From Streptomyces sp. CBMA123 (GTDB lineage: Bacteria > Actinomycetota > Actinomycetes > Streptomycetales > Streptomycetaceae): a DNA stretch of 64,000 nucleotides. Made by a program: the position numbers and the translations under genes. Of this stretch, positions 51,656 to 59,361 are shown piece after piece (within the stretch, counting starts at the first letter, position 1; the number at the start of each line of letters is the position of its first letter). The stretch lies in NCBI RefSeq assembly GCF_014596465.1, contig NZ_MECK01000035.1:1-64000 (forward strand). The letters run 5' to 3'. A model generated the notes under the pieces. It was given only the letters and a program-made list of their open reading frames with translations. It searched no databases and had not been told where the DNA came from.

Positions 51656-52062
51656 TTCCCCTCCACCTCGAAGCGGGCCCAACTGCTGGGGGTCTCGCTG
51701 ACGGCGACCGCGACCAGGCGGCCGGGGATCTTCGGCTGGAGGTTCTGCATGAACCAGCCGGCCAGGAACTGGGCCAGGCGCTCCGAGGTCGGCTCGAAGG
51801 GCAGGACCTCGTGCAGGTTGCGGTGGTCCAGTTCGGCATCGAGGAACGCCTTGAACGGGCCCAGCGCACCGAAGTCCGTGACGAAGCCGGGCTCCTCCAA
51901 GTCGGGGGCGGTGAGGACAACCTCGACCTCGTAGCTGTGGCCGTGCTGTCGGGAGCACTTGTGCTCGGGCGGGAGGCCGGGAAGCCGGTGCCCGGCTTCG
52001 AAGCGGAACCTCTTGCCGATGGTAAAGGTCCCGGTCGGCATCGCAACGGAGCTCAAGTCCAT
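51652..52062 (-). CDS. queD: 6-carboxytetrahydropterin synthase
   Basis: A 136-aa PTPS-fold enzyme that converts dihydroneopterin triphosphate to 6-carboxytetrahydropterin. The zinc His are in FEAGHRL and HGHSYEV, the catalytic Cys in HKCSRQHGHS, and the substrate Glu in SETPSSWARF. ATG 52062 follows GAGGAACAAC. It is the first gene of the dense biosynthetic run; the 207-bp gap upstream probably holds its promoter, though I see no clear boxes. Confidence 0.92.
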   Translation of the reverse strand: MDLSSVAMPTGTFTIGKRFRFEAGHRLPGLPPEHKCSRQHGHSYEVEVVLTAPDLEEPGFVTDFGALGPFKAFLDAELDHRNLHEVLPFEPTSERLAQFLAGWFMQNLQPKIPGRLVAVAVSETPSSWARFEVEGK

Positions 52063-52269
52063 GTTGTTCCTCACTGGGTCAGGCCGAGGCGACCCCTCGG
52101 TCATCGGGTGACTTCTCTCCTCGGATGGCCCGGCGGGGCTCGCCATCTCGCGGGGCTCAGCATCAGGTCAGGCCGCAGTGGGAGCGTGAACCGCTCTCTA
52201 GCGCTGCCTAGTTCGAGCCGCTGCATCAGAAGGCGACATGCCCAGCGTGGGCGGTCCTCAATGCTGAGA

Positions 52270-52635
52270 TCAGAGCCGCAGCTCCGAGCGGAATACGGCC
52301 GGCGCGTCCTCGGTCGACTCCAGCAGCGTCACGAGGGCCATCTGCGCAACCGCGACCAGCGATGCCTGGAACTCCCTGGTGGCGTGGCTCGTGCGCCCCA
52401 CGCGCATCTTGCGGAGTTTCAGCATGTGGAGCGCCGCGTTGCCCATGTCCTCCTGGAGGTAGAGCAACAGGAGGTTGATGAAGTCCGGCGCGCCGTTCGA
52501 GTACGCCTTCAACTTCGCGTGTTCGTCGCGGATGTGGGACCAGAGCTGATCAACGGTCAACTCAACGTCTGTGCCGGGACAGACGGGTTCCTCGCCCCCC
52601 GCTTCGTGCAGAGTCTCTTCCTGTCCGGTGCTCAT
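52270..52635 (-). CDS. Small helical protein coupled to the HATPase gene
   Basis: A 121-aa all-helical protein. The core LLLYLQEDMGNAALHMLKLR...LVAVAQMALVTLLE resembles the helical pattern of MazG-like nucleotide pyrophosphohydrolases, but the EExxE...ExxD metal residues are incomplete, so the assignment is weak. It overlaps the HATPase gene by 4 bp (ATGA). Confidence 0.6.
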   Translation of the reverse strand: MSTGQEETLHEAGGEEPVCPGTDVELTVDQLWSHIRDEHAKLKAYSNGAPDFINLLLLYLQEDMGNAALHMLKLRKMRVGRTSHATREFQASLVAVAQMALVTLLESTEDAPAVFRSELRL

Positions 52636-53282
52636 CGAACCCCCTCCATGATGCGCTGCTCGCCGGACGGCAGGATGGCCGGGCTGGCAGGGAGCCCCCA
52701 GCCGGGCTTCTCCACGTCGCGCATGATCTTTAAGGCGGCCATTCCCTGGGTGATGGGATGGCCATCGACGGTGATCTCCGCGCCGATCTGCTCGCCGAGA
52801 CGGAGCATCAGGCGCTTGAGGTGCTGCGGGTCCATGAGGCCGAGCAGGCGTGTCGCCGTGTCCAACGCCTCCTCCGGCGAGGGCTTGACGTCGCCGATCG
52901 CGATCGAGACGCAGACCACCTTCCCGCCGGGGACGGGAGAGACCTCGAACGACTCGGACAGCTCCTTCGCAAGCCCGATTCCGCGGCCCCCCTCGTCCTC
53001 CGGGCCGGCCTCCCGGGGTTCAGGAAGCACGGTGCTCGTGTCCGCGACCTCGATGCGGAGCAGGCCCCACGCGGGCGTGAACAGGGTTACGCGTACGGGG
53101 CGCTTGGTGTGCTGGACGCCGTTGGTGACGAGTTCACTGACGACGAGTTCGGCGGCGTCTGTCTCCACCTCGAAGCACTGGTAGGCGGTCTTGACGAACT
53201 GGCGAGCCTCGCGGACGGACTGGTCTAACGCTGGGAACTGGCTAGTCGCGAACACGTGAGGGTGTTTGTCTTCCAAGGCCAT
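52632..53282 (-). CDS. HATPase_c (anti-sigma-type) regulatory protein
   Basis: A 216-aa protein. Residues about 20-130 form a GHKL ATPase domain: N-box AAELVVSELVTNGVQHTK, G1 LRIEVADTST and G2 GRGIGLAKELSESF. It is of the RsbW-like class common in streptomycetes, with an extra 85-residue C-terminal helical part. ATG 53282 has GGAGG 8 nt upstream; TTG 53339 would be a weak alternative. It is divergent from the XRE gene. It may control the downstream metabolic genes, but no target is visible. Confidence 0.82.
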   Translation of the reverse strand: MALEDKHPHVFATSQFPALDQSVREARQFVKTAYQCFEVETDAAELVVSELVTNGVQHTKRPVRVTLFTPAWGLLRIEVADTSTVLPEPREAGPEDEGGRGIGLAKELSESFEVSPVPGGKVVCVSIAIGDVKPSPEEALDTATRLLGLMDPQHLKRLMLRLGEQIGAEITVDGHPITQGMAALKIMRDVEKPGWGLPASPAILPSGEQRIMEGVR

Positions 53283-53405
53283 CACGACTGCCTCCAACGC
53301 GAGGGGGTGCAGCTGTCGAGGGCACGACATGATCACCAACGGTGGGGCGATGACCGCGCTGCGTGGCGATACCGAGTGTGGACCCGGTCACATGGCGTGC
53401 GCAAC

Positions 53406-53426
53406 CCCAATGGGCGACCCAATGGG
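53406..53426. promoter_or_regulatory. Direct repeats CCCAATGGG in the divergent regulator region
   Basis: Two CCCAATGGG boxes, 12 bp start to start, lie between the divergent HATPase and XRE genes and about 70 bp upstream of the XRE start. Each is nearly palindromic. One DNA turn of spacing fits cooperative binding, possibly XRE autoregulation. Confidence 0.45.
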
Positions 53427-53494
53427 TCTATCTTCGAATCTTGCAACGCGTCCGTCGGCGCAGGAGACTGACGGACAGCCAGGAAGGAGGAACC

Positions 53495-54340
53495 GTGCCA
53501 CCACACTTCTCACCGATCGCCGCCGGGGCCCTGGGCGTTGAGCTGGGAGCCCTCCGCGGCAACCTCCTGCTGCGAGAGGTAGCCAAGGCGACCGGGATCG
53601 ACGTCAGCGACCTCAGCAAGTACGAGAACGGCAGCAAGCTCATCCCAGAGCGATCCCTCGAACGCCTACTCGACTTCCATGATGTTCAGGGGACGCGCCG
53701 GCAGGCCCTGCTGAACCTCCGAGAGGACGCAACCAAGGTCCACTGGTGGGCGGCCTTCCGCGAGATCCTTGACCATCAGATGATCGGGGAGATTGAGGTC
53801 GAGGCCAAGGCGGCTCTCCTGGAAGAGATCGTCGATGACTGCTTCGGCTACCTCCTCCAGCATCCGACCGCTCGCGCGGAGAACGCCCAGTACTACTGGA
53901 AGCAGTCGAGTCCAGACGAGGCGGAGCTGTGGTTGGAGGTCCATCGCCGCAGGCAGCGGCGATTGTTCGACAGCCCGCCCCTGCACGTCCATACGCTCGT
54001 CCATGAGCTGGCGTTTGAACGCTCGACCGACCCGCACGTGATGATTCCTCAGCTGACGCTTCTCAGGGATCTGACAGCCCAAGGCCACGTTGTCCTGCAC
54101 GTCATCCCCAAGACCGCGGGGGCGGCCGGCAGGGTATTCTTCCGAGTCAAGCGGTACAGCTACGACGAGGAAGATTCACCAACGTATGTGTTCTCCGAGG
54201 CACTTACCGCTGGGACCGTGCAAGAGTCGGAGCGCGAGGAGCTTCGCTTCAAGCGAGCTTGGGCCCGACTGTCCGCGCTCGCTCTCTCGCCCGAAGAGTC
54301 CACAGATCTCCTGCACCGACGTCTGAAAGACTGGCTGTGA
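53495..54340 (+). CDS. XRE-family HTH regulator with DUF5753
   Basis: A 281-aa protein. The XRE HTH is at about 15-60 (LRGNLLLREVAKATGIDVSD, LSKYENGSKLIP); the C-terminal about 170 residues match the DUF5753 effector-like domain of streptomycete regulators (HWWAAFREILDHQMIGEIEV, region HVHTLVHELAFER). GTG 53495 has AAGGAGG upstream. It abuts a small downstream gene, the common XRE/DUF397 arrangement. Confidence 0.87.
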   Translation: MPPHFSPIAAGALGVELGALRGNLLLREVAKATGIDVSDLSKYENGSKLIPERSLERLLDFHDVQGTRRQALLNLREDATKVHWWAAFREILDHQMIGEIEVEAKAALLEEIVDDCFGYLLQHPTARAENAQYYWKQSSPDEAELWLEVHRRRQRRLFDSPPLHVHTLVHELAFERSTDPHVMIPQLTLLRDLTAQGHVVLHVIPKTAGAAGRVFFRVKRYSYDEEDSPTYVFSEALTAGTVQESEREELRFKRAWARLSALALSPEESTDLLHRRLKDWL

Positions 54341-54342
54341 CG

Positions 54343-54798
54343 ATGCCCCACGACCCCTACGCCCACGACGGAGCCGAGAGCATCACGGCCCGGGTGAAGT
54401 CGTTCGCCTCCAACGGAAACACCGGCTGCTTGACGATCAAGCGATTCGGTGACGGCTGTGTGGAACTTGGCGACGACAAGCCCGGACATGAGAACGACCA
54501 GATCCGCCTGAGCCCGGAGACATGGTCGGCTGTCCACCGCGCCTTCGAGACGAAGGAGCCGCCGTTCGCCGAGTTCTACGACGCCGGTACTACCGCGGGC
54601 GCCGCGCTCGGCCTGACGATCGAGCGGCTTCCGGACGGCGGAGTGGAACTCGGGGACAGCACTGAAGGGCACCCGGAAGACAAGATCGTCCTCAACCAGG
54701 AGGAGTGGTCTGCGGTGCACCGTGCCTGGGAGAACGGCCAGCCGGAGTTCGCCGAGTCCTACGACGCCGAGCACGTCGAAGGGGTGGCGGCTCTCTAA
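54343..54798 (+). CDS. Internally duplicated DUF397-like protein
   Basis: A 151-aa protein made of two similar halves: CLTIKRFGDGCVELGDDKPG...LSPETWSAVHRAFE and LTIERLPDGGVELGDSTEG...LNQEEWSAVHRAWE. Position after an XRE/DUF5753 gene and the CVEL-type motif suggest a relative of DUF397, normally a single about 60-residue partner; the doubling is unusual. The start could be GTG 54337, which overlaps the upstream stop. A canonical terminator follows. Confidence 0.7.
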   Translation: MPHDPYAHDGAESITARVKSFASNGNTGCLTIKRFGDGCVELGDDKPGHENDQIRLSPETWSAVHRAFETKEPPFAEFYDAGTTAGAALGLTIERLPDGGVELGDSTEGHPEDKIVLNQEEWSAVHRAWENGQPEFAESYDAEHVEGVAAL

Positions 54799-54822
54799 GC
54801 CCCTCGCGCTGTCATGGAACGC

Positions 54823-54857
54823 GGCGCCGCCCCGACACTTCGGTGTGGGGCGGCGTC
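54823..54857 (+). terminator. UUCG-loop intrinsic terminator
   Basis: A GC-rich stem with one bulged G is closed by ACAC-TTCG-GTGT and followed by ATTTT. It ends the XRE operon and faces the convergent gene at 54,909. Confidence 0.85.
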
Positions 54858-54908
54858 ATTTTGAGGGCGGCGAGACAGCACAGATCTGCTGCCGCGAGCT
54901 GTGCGGCC

Positions 54909-55337
54909 CTACAGCGGCAGTGCAGACGGAGATTCGGGTGAGGGGTCGACAGCTGCCCCGCCACCCGCGGAATACCGGGGCTTCGCCGTGTCCGTTGGCG
55001 GTGTATATGGTGCCGTATCTGGCCGCGGTCCGGGGGTTTGCTGCACTACAGCTTTCGTGAGCACCTGCTCGGCGCGGTCCAGGGGCAGCCGCATCACACC
55101 GAATCGCCCCACCGCGTATCCCGTCAGGTACCCGTGCAGGTGCAGCTGCTCGACTGCCTGAACTCCGGCGTCCACGTCCGGTGCATCTGTCGGAGGCACC
55201 AGGGCATGCAGCTCCTCCTGCCATTCCCAGCCGAGATCGCGGAGCACGGTGCGGGCTTCCTCCTGCTCCCAGCCGCTTCGCGCGAGCAGGCCATGCTCAG
55301 GATCGGTGTCGAAGACGATGTGAGGGTTCGAGATCAT
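54909..55337 (-). CDS. Hypothetical protein at the distal end of the T4SS operon
   Basis: A 142-aa protein with a compact N-terminal region (HIVFDTDPEHGLLARSGWEQ, then LRDLGWEWQEELHALVPP) and a Pro/Ala-rich tail. No family is recognised. Its start overlaps the preceding gene by 4 bp, so it belongs to the transfer operon. Confidence 0.65.
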   Translation of the reverse strand: MISNPHIVFDTDPEHGLLARSGWEQEEARTVLRDLGWEWQEELHALVPPTDAPDVDAGVQAVEQLHLHGYLTGYAVGRFGVMRLPLDRAEQVLTKAVVQQTPGPRPDTAPYTPPTDTAKPRYSAGGGAAVDPSPESPSALPL

Positions 55338-55807
55338 CGCGGGGAAGCTCCGGAGGTGTCATCGGGCCAGGCGGCGAGCTGGAATCGCGAGGGGCGGTCC
55401 TCGTGACGTCCAAGGCGGCACTCGTCGCCGGCCTTGCCGAGTACCTTGTTCATGCGGCTGACGAACCGGTCGTACTGCTCGTGCCAGACAACGGTTGAGC
55501 CCGCGTCGGCGTAGGCGTCGTCCCGGGCGAAGGCGATGGCGGCGATCTCGTACCCCAGGCCCTCGTGCTTCGTCCAGCAGGGCGGGATCACGTCCTGCGG
55601 CTGCCAGGCGTACGCCCCGTTCAGCCAGCGGCAGACCGCGTCCAGCCACTCGGGCATCGGCTCGACCAGCTCGGCCGACAGGGCGCCGAGGTCCCACGGC
55701 GGGGGGCCGTCGACCACGGACTCCTCCGCGCTCCGCTCTGCGATGTACTCCAGGATCAACGCGGGCGGCTCGGGGAAGGGCTTGAATTGCGCGAGCGGAT
55801 TCGTCAC
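55334..55807 (-). CDS. Hypothetical protein following the coupling protein
   Basis: A 157-aa, acidic, Trp-rich protein (PEWLDAVCRWLNGAYAWQPQ). No family is recognised. GTG 55807 overlaps the coupling-protein stop (GTGA), and the gene overlaps the next by 4 bp. The operon position suggests a transfer accessory role. Confidence 0.68.
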   Translation of the reverse strand: MTNPLAQFKPFPEPPALILEYIAERSAEESVVDGPPPWDLGALSAELVEPMPEWLDAVCRWLNGAYAWQPQDVIPPCWTKHEGLGYEIAAIAFARDDAYADAGSTVVWHEQYDRFVSRMNKVLGKAGDECRLGRHEDRPSRFQLAAWPDDTSGASPR

Positions 55808-57246
55808 GCGGCGGCTCCCTGCGCGGCCCAGGCGGCGGCGTGCGCCGCGGCCTGCTTCTTCTTCGCCGCGGACCGCCGGCGCCGCTCTGTCTCGTTCGCC
55901 GCACGCAGCTGGTGGACGTGAGCTTCGATCTCGGGCCAGGACTCCCAGGTCCACATGCCGTCGAGGCGGGTGATCACGGGGGGCAGGTTGTCGGCGAGCA
56001 CGAGGGCGTTGCCCTCCGCCAGCGACCTGATCTCGTCGCCTCGCAGCACCGGCTCCAGCGCCATGTGCGTGGCGGTCGAGTGGCTTCCACGGTCACCCCC
56101 GCTGGAGGTCTTCGTGGTGCGCTCGCGTTCGACCTGACCGCACAGGTCCGACATGTCCTTGAGGAAGCTGGGGTCCTTCGCCCCGCCGAAGATGACGACG
56201 TGGTTGGTGAACGACGCCAGTTCGTTCGCGGTGTCCTCGCCGAACCGGGCACGGGCCGATGCCCAGCCCTGGAGGCCGTAGATCACGGTGATGCCCCGGC
56301 CGCGGCCGTCGGCGACGCGCTGCCGCAGGCTGGGGATGGGAGCGATGTTCGGCGCTTCGTCCAGCGCGGCAAGGAGTGGCGGGTCGAGTCGGCCAGCGGG
56401 GGAGGCGAGGGCGTGAGCCTCGGCGACGTCGAGCAAGTCCTCCGTGATCGCGGTAGTCAGCGGAGCAACGCTGTTCACCTCGGAGTCCTTGCCGAGCAGA
56501 TAGATGGTGCCGCCCGCGTCGAGCAGCTCGGTGAAGTCCGTCGGGCCCTCGCCGTCCCCTTGCAGGGCTCGGACGACCGACTCGTGCATGAGGGGTTCGA
56601 GGGCCGCGTCCAGGGTGGAGGCGGTGTTGCCGACGGTCCGGCTGTCGCCAGTGGTGGCGGTTCGGAGCATCTCTGCCCAGCCGGGACCGGCGCCGGGGTG
56701 AGCGTTGAGGATGCCGATCGGCGCGGGGTCGGTCAGCTTGCGCGCCCACTTCAACACCCACTCCAGGCTCGCCCCGTCGAGCGCGGCGGCGTGGAGGTAC
56801 GCCGCCAGGATCTTGGCGGCCTGGCCCTTGTAGAAGGCCGCGCCCTCGCTGGACTGTGCGGCGGACCCGGGGGTGCGCGAGCCGGCGACGAACGCCTTGG
56901 CCCTCATCATCGCGGTCTCCGTCTCGGAGGAGCCGGTGATCGGTGTCCACCGGAACTTAGGCAAGGAGGGTGCGATGTCCTGCGGGTCGAAGACCAGGGC
57001 CGGACGATCGCCGCCTCGCCGGGCGTCGAGGGTCAGTTCGACCAGGTCCGGCTTCGTGGAGGTGGCGAGGACCGGTCCGGGCCAGCGGCGGATGGTCGGG
57101 GCGAAGAACCGCAGGGTCTTCCCCGAACCCATGGGGCCGATGACCCGGCACGCCTTGTCGGCGCGGGACCACAGGTCCACGCCCTTCGGGCGCTGGGAAG
57201 TCCCCAGCGAGTAGCCGAAGTCGTTGGGGTTGAGCGGGTGTTGCAT
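55804..57246 (-). CDS. VirD4/TraG-type conjugative coupling protein
   Basis: A 480-aa ATPase that would pass the relaxase-DNA complex to the secretion channel. Walker A is VIGPMGSGKT (37-44), Walker B PLLAALDEAPNIAP, and TVIYGLQGWAS with FGGAKDPSFLKDMSDLCGQ matches the TraD/TraG signature. No N-terminal transmembrane helix is visible in this protein, unlike classic VirD4; the small membrane protein encoded next to it may supply the anchor. ATG 57246 has GGAG 7 nt upstream. Confidence 0.9.
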   Translation of the reverse strand: MQHPLNPNDFGYSLGTSQRPKGVDLWSRADKACRVIGPMGSGKTLRFFAPTIRRWPGPVLATSTKPDLVELTLDARRGGDRPALVFDPQDIAPSLPKFRWTPITGSSETETAMMRAKAFVAGSRTPGSAAQSSEGAAFYKGQAAKILAAYLHAAALDGASLEWVLKWARKLTDPAPIGILNAHPGAGPGWAEMLRTATTGDSRTVGNTASTLDAALEPLMHESVVRALQGDGEGPTDFTELLDAGGTIYLLGKDSEVNSVAPLTTAITEDLLDVAEAHALASPAGRLDPPLLAALDEAPNIAPIPSLRQRVADGRGRGITVIYGLQGWASARARFGEDTANELASFTNHVVIFGGAKDPSFLKDMSDLCGQVERERTTKTSSGGDRGSHSTATHMALEPVLRGDEIRSLAEGNALVLADNLPPVITRLDGMWTWESWPEIEAHVHQLRAANETERRRRSAAKKKQAAAHAAAWAAQGAAA

Positions 57247-57278
57247 GACGTGCTCCGAAGCGAGGAAGGGGGGTGGGG

Positions 57279-57542
57279 TCAGCGGGTGACGGATCGTTTC
57301 TTCGCCAGATCCAGCACCGCCGTGCGGTGCGGGCGGTCGACACCGCGAGCGAGGGAGGGGCGGATCTCCGTGGCCTTGAGGACGGCTGCGGCCGACAACT
57401 GCCGCTTGAGCAGGGCCTTGGACGCGAATCCGGCGTTGCGGGCGGCCCGCTTCATCAGGAGCCAGACGGTGGCCATGGCCACCGCGCACACGGCGGCGAT
57501 GGCATACAGGGCCACGGAGATCCCGTTGGGCAGGATGTCCAC
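57279..57542 (-). CDS. Small single-pass membrane protein of the T4SS operon
   Basis: An 87-aa protein with one transmembrane helix at about 8-30 (ISVALYAIAAVCAVAMATVW) and a basic cytoplasmic part. GTG 57542 overlaps the upstream stop by 1 nt. It could be a membrane anchor for the soluble coupling protein encoded 32 bp downstream; this is inference from size and position. Confidence 0.7.
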   Translation of the reverse strand: MDILPNGISVALYAIAAVCAVAMATVWLLMKRAARNAGFASKALLKRQLSAAAVLKATEIRPSLARGVDRPHRTAVLDLAKKRSVTR

Positions 57543-57928
57543 TACGCGGCCTTCTGTCCGGCCCGGGCCGCGAGGTAACGCATGCGCCGGCCGCAGAGCT
57601 GGGAGATCGCCGCATCGGGCCCGGCGCATCGTGGTGGTGCCCTGTGGAACGCCCCGTGCAGGTCTTCCGCCGCGCGCCAGAGGTGGGTGACGGCGGTACG
57701 GACACGACCACCGGCAGCGGAGTAGTCCCCGTGGTCGAGCGCGATGGCCAGCGCCTTCGTGCGCCTGGCGAGTTCGAGGGCATCAGCGTGCAGCTGGTCG
57801 ATGTCTCCTCGCACCGCGTGCTGCTCGGCCGGGGCCGCGGCCCCGGTGGTGGTGACGGCCATGGAGAGAGTCCGATCCGAATCCGCCGGGACGGGGCCGG
57901 CGGCGAAGAGGTGCCGGGAGCCGTTCAT
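57542..57928 (-). CDS. Helical T4SS-operon protein
   Basis: A 128-aa protein, helical from about 38 to 120 (DQLHADALELARRTKALAIA; AVTHLWRAAEDLHGAFHRAP). No family is recognised. ATG 57928 overlaps the VirB4-like stop (ATGA), so its translation is coupled to that ATPase. Confidence 0.68.
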   Translation of the reverse strand: MNGSRHLFAAGPVPADSDRTLSMAVTTTGAAAPAEQHAVRGDIDQLHADALELARRTKALAIALDHGDYSAAGGRVRTAVTHLWRAAEDLHGAFHRAPPRCAGPDAAISQLCGRRMRYLAARAGQKAA

Positions 57929-59361
57929 GCGGCTTCCGGGTAGCTGGAGGAGACGTCGGTCATCGACCCGGAGGAGAAGCACAGGTGCTGCTCGGCTTCC
58001 ACCAGGAGGTGCTGAACAGCCGGGTAGATCACCTCTCCGACCACCCACAGCGCGATCCCCCGGCGCAGGCGGGTGATGTGATCCGCCGTCCACGAGGGCA
58101 GCCCCAGTCTGGCGACGGTGGCTTCCGCTTCGGCCTTTTTCATCGAGTAAATGACCACGGTATCGGCCATTTTCAACGCCGCCTGAGTTTCCGGGGAGTC
58201 GTCGATATCCGACAGGTGGTGGACAATGAAGATGCACGACAAGCCCAGGCCGCGAGCGAACTTCAAGAACTTTTCGAGCAGGGCCGCCAATTGCGGAGTG
58301 CCGAGAATGTGCCACGCTTCTTCGGCGATGAGAATGCGCTTGCGCTGGCTGTAGCGGCGGCAGCCCGTCGCCGGGTTCGGACCCACCTCCCAGGCTCCGG
58401 AGTCCGCATCGACCACCACACGCTCGTGCTGGCTCGGTTCGGTCCCGCACTCGCACAGAGGCCGCAGCCACACCTCTTCGAGGAACACCGAGATCACGGC
58501 GACCAGGATCGTCATGGCGACACCGCCGGACGGGACCTTGGTGAGGTCGAAGACGACCATGTCGGTGTCGAGGCCCACGCCGAGGCTGGTCGGCCCGTCG
58601 AGCATGCCGACGAGGTCGCCCGTCGAGTCCTGCTCGCTGCCGCACAGCCGGTCGAGGACGTAGGACGCTTCCAGTCCGTCAGCGAGGAGTTCGTCCCGCG
58701 TCCGCTTCTTGGCGATGGCGTCGGACTCCTCTGGGGCCCGGAGCGATTCGGCGACGTCGGCCAGCACCGGCGTGCGGCCGAGGGCGTCCGCCCGGTGGTG
58801 GGCCCGGCGGATCGCGATCCGCAGGGCGGAGCCAGCGAACTCGTCCAGCGGCTTGCCCAGGCCGAGCTCAACGATCGTCCTGACCAGCTCGACCTGCCGC
58901 TTGCCCGCGATGGCGGGGTCCATGGGGTTGATGCAGGACGCCCCGGTCGCGCCGCCCGGGGCGAACTTCACGGGCGCCTTGCCGGTGAGCGAGCGGCCGA
59001 GCGCGGCCCATTCGCCCTCTTCCCTTTCCTTCTGTTCCTTCGTGTCAAGAACCACGACCTTCCTGCCAAGGCGAATTTGCCGGGCGGCGTAGGTTTTGGT
59101 GAGAGAACTCTTTCCGCGGCCGGTATCGCCCATGACGATCATATTTCCGCCGGGCAGCCCGTCGCCGAATGCACTGAAAGGGCAGTAAATGAATGCCTTT
59201 CCGGAATACAGTTCACGGCCGATGATCGCGCCCGCGCTGCCCAGGGTCGGCGGCGCCACAGGCAGGTACAGGGCCTGGCTGGTGGTTGTCTCCGTGTAGA
59301 GCGGACGGCGCACGGTCTGGTGAATCGGGGACAGCGGGGCGAGGGTGAGCAGCTCGGTCAC
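57925..59361 (-). CDS. VirB4-like T4SS ATPase
   Basis: A 478-aa ATPase. Walker A is MIVMGDTGRGKSSLT (78-85 core), with VVVLDTKEQKE after it, Walker B RILIAEEAWHILGT and a sensor segment FIVHHLSDIDDS. These match the C-terminal motor domain of VirB4/TraC, which powers pilus or channel assembly. The N-terminal VirB4 domain is missing; the SCO6880-family protein encoded upstream may replace it. GTG 59361 overlaps that gene's stop (GTGA). Confidence 0.88.
   Translation of the reverse strand: MTELLTLAPLSPIHQTVRRPLYTETTTSQALYLPVAPPTLGSAGAIIGRELYSGKAFIYCPFSAFGDGLPGGNMIVMGDTGRGKSSLTKTYAARQIRLGRKVVVLDTKEQKEREEGEWAALGRSLTGKAPVKFAPGGATGASCINPMDPAIAGKRQVELVRTIVELGLGKPLDEFAGSALRIAIRRAHHRADALGRTPVLADVAESLRAPEESDAIAKKRTRDELLADGLEASYVLDRLCGSEQDSTGDLVGMLDGPTSLGVGLDTDMVVFDLTKVPSGGVAMTILVAVISVFLEEVWLRPLCECGTEPSQHERVVVDADSGAWEVGPNPATGCRRYSQRKRILIAEEAWHILGTPQLAALLEKFLKFARGLGLSCIFIVHHLSDIDDSPETQAALKMADTVVIYSMKKAEAEATVARLGLPSWTADHITRLRRGIALWVVGEVIYPAVQHLLVEAEQHLCFSSGSMTDVSSSYPEAA

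Noticed and set aside
52063-52269. PreQ1 or other riboswitch before queD
   Set aside because: I looked for a small pseudoknot-type aptamer in the 207-bp leader and found no convincing match. The absence of queC also makes preQ1 control less likely.
52270-52635. MazG nucleotide pyrophosphohydrolase
   Set aside because: The helical pattern is similar but the metal-binding Glu/Asp set is incomplete, so I left it as a hypothetical helical protein.
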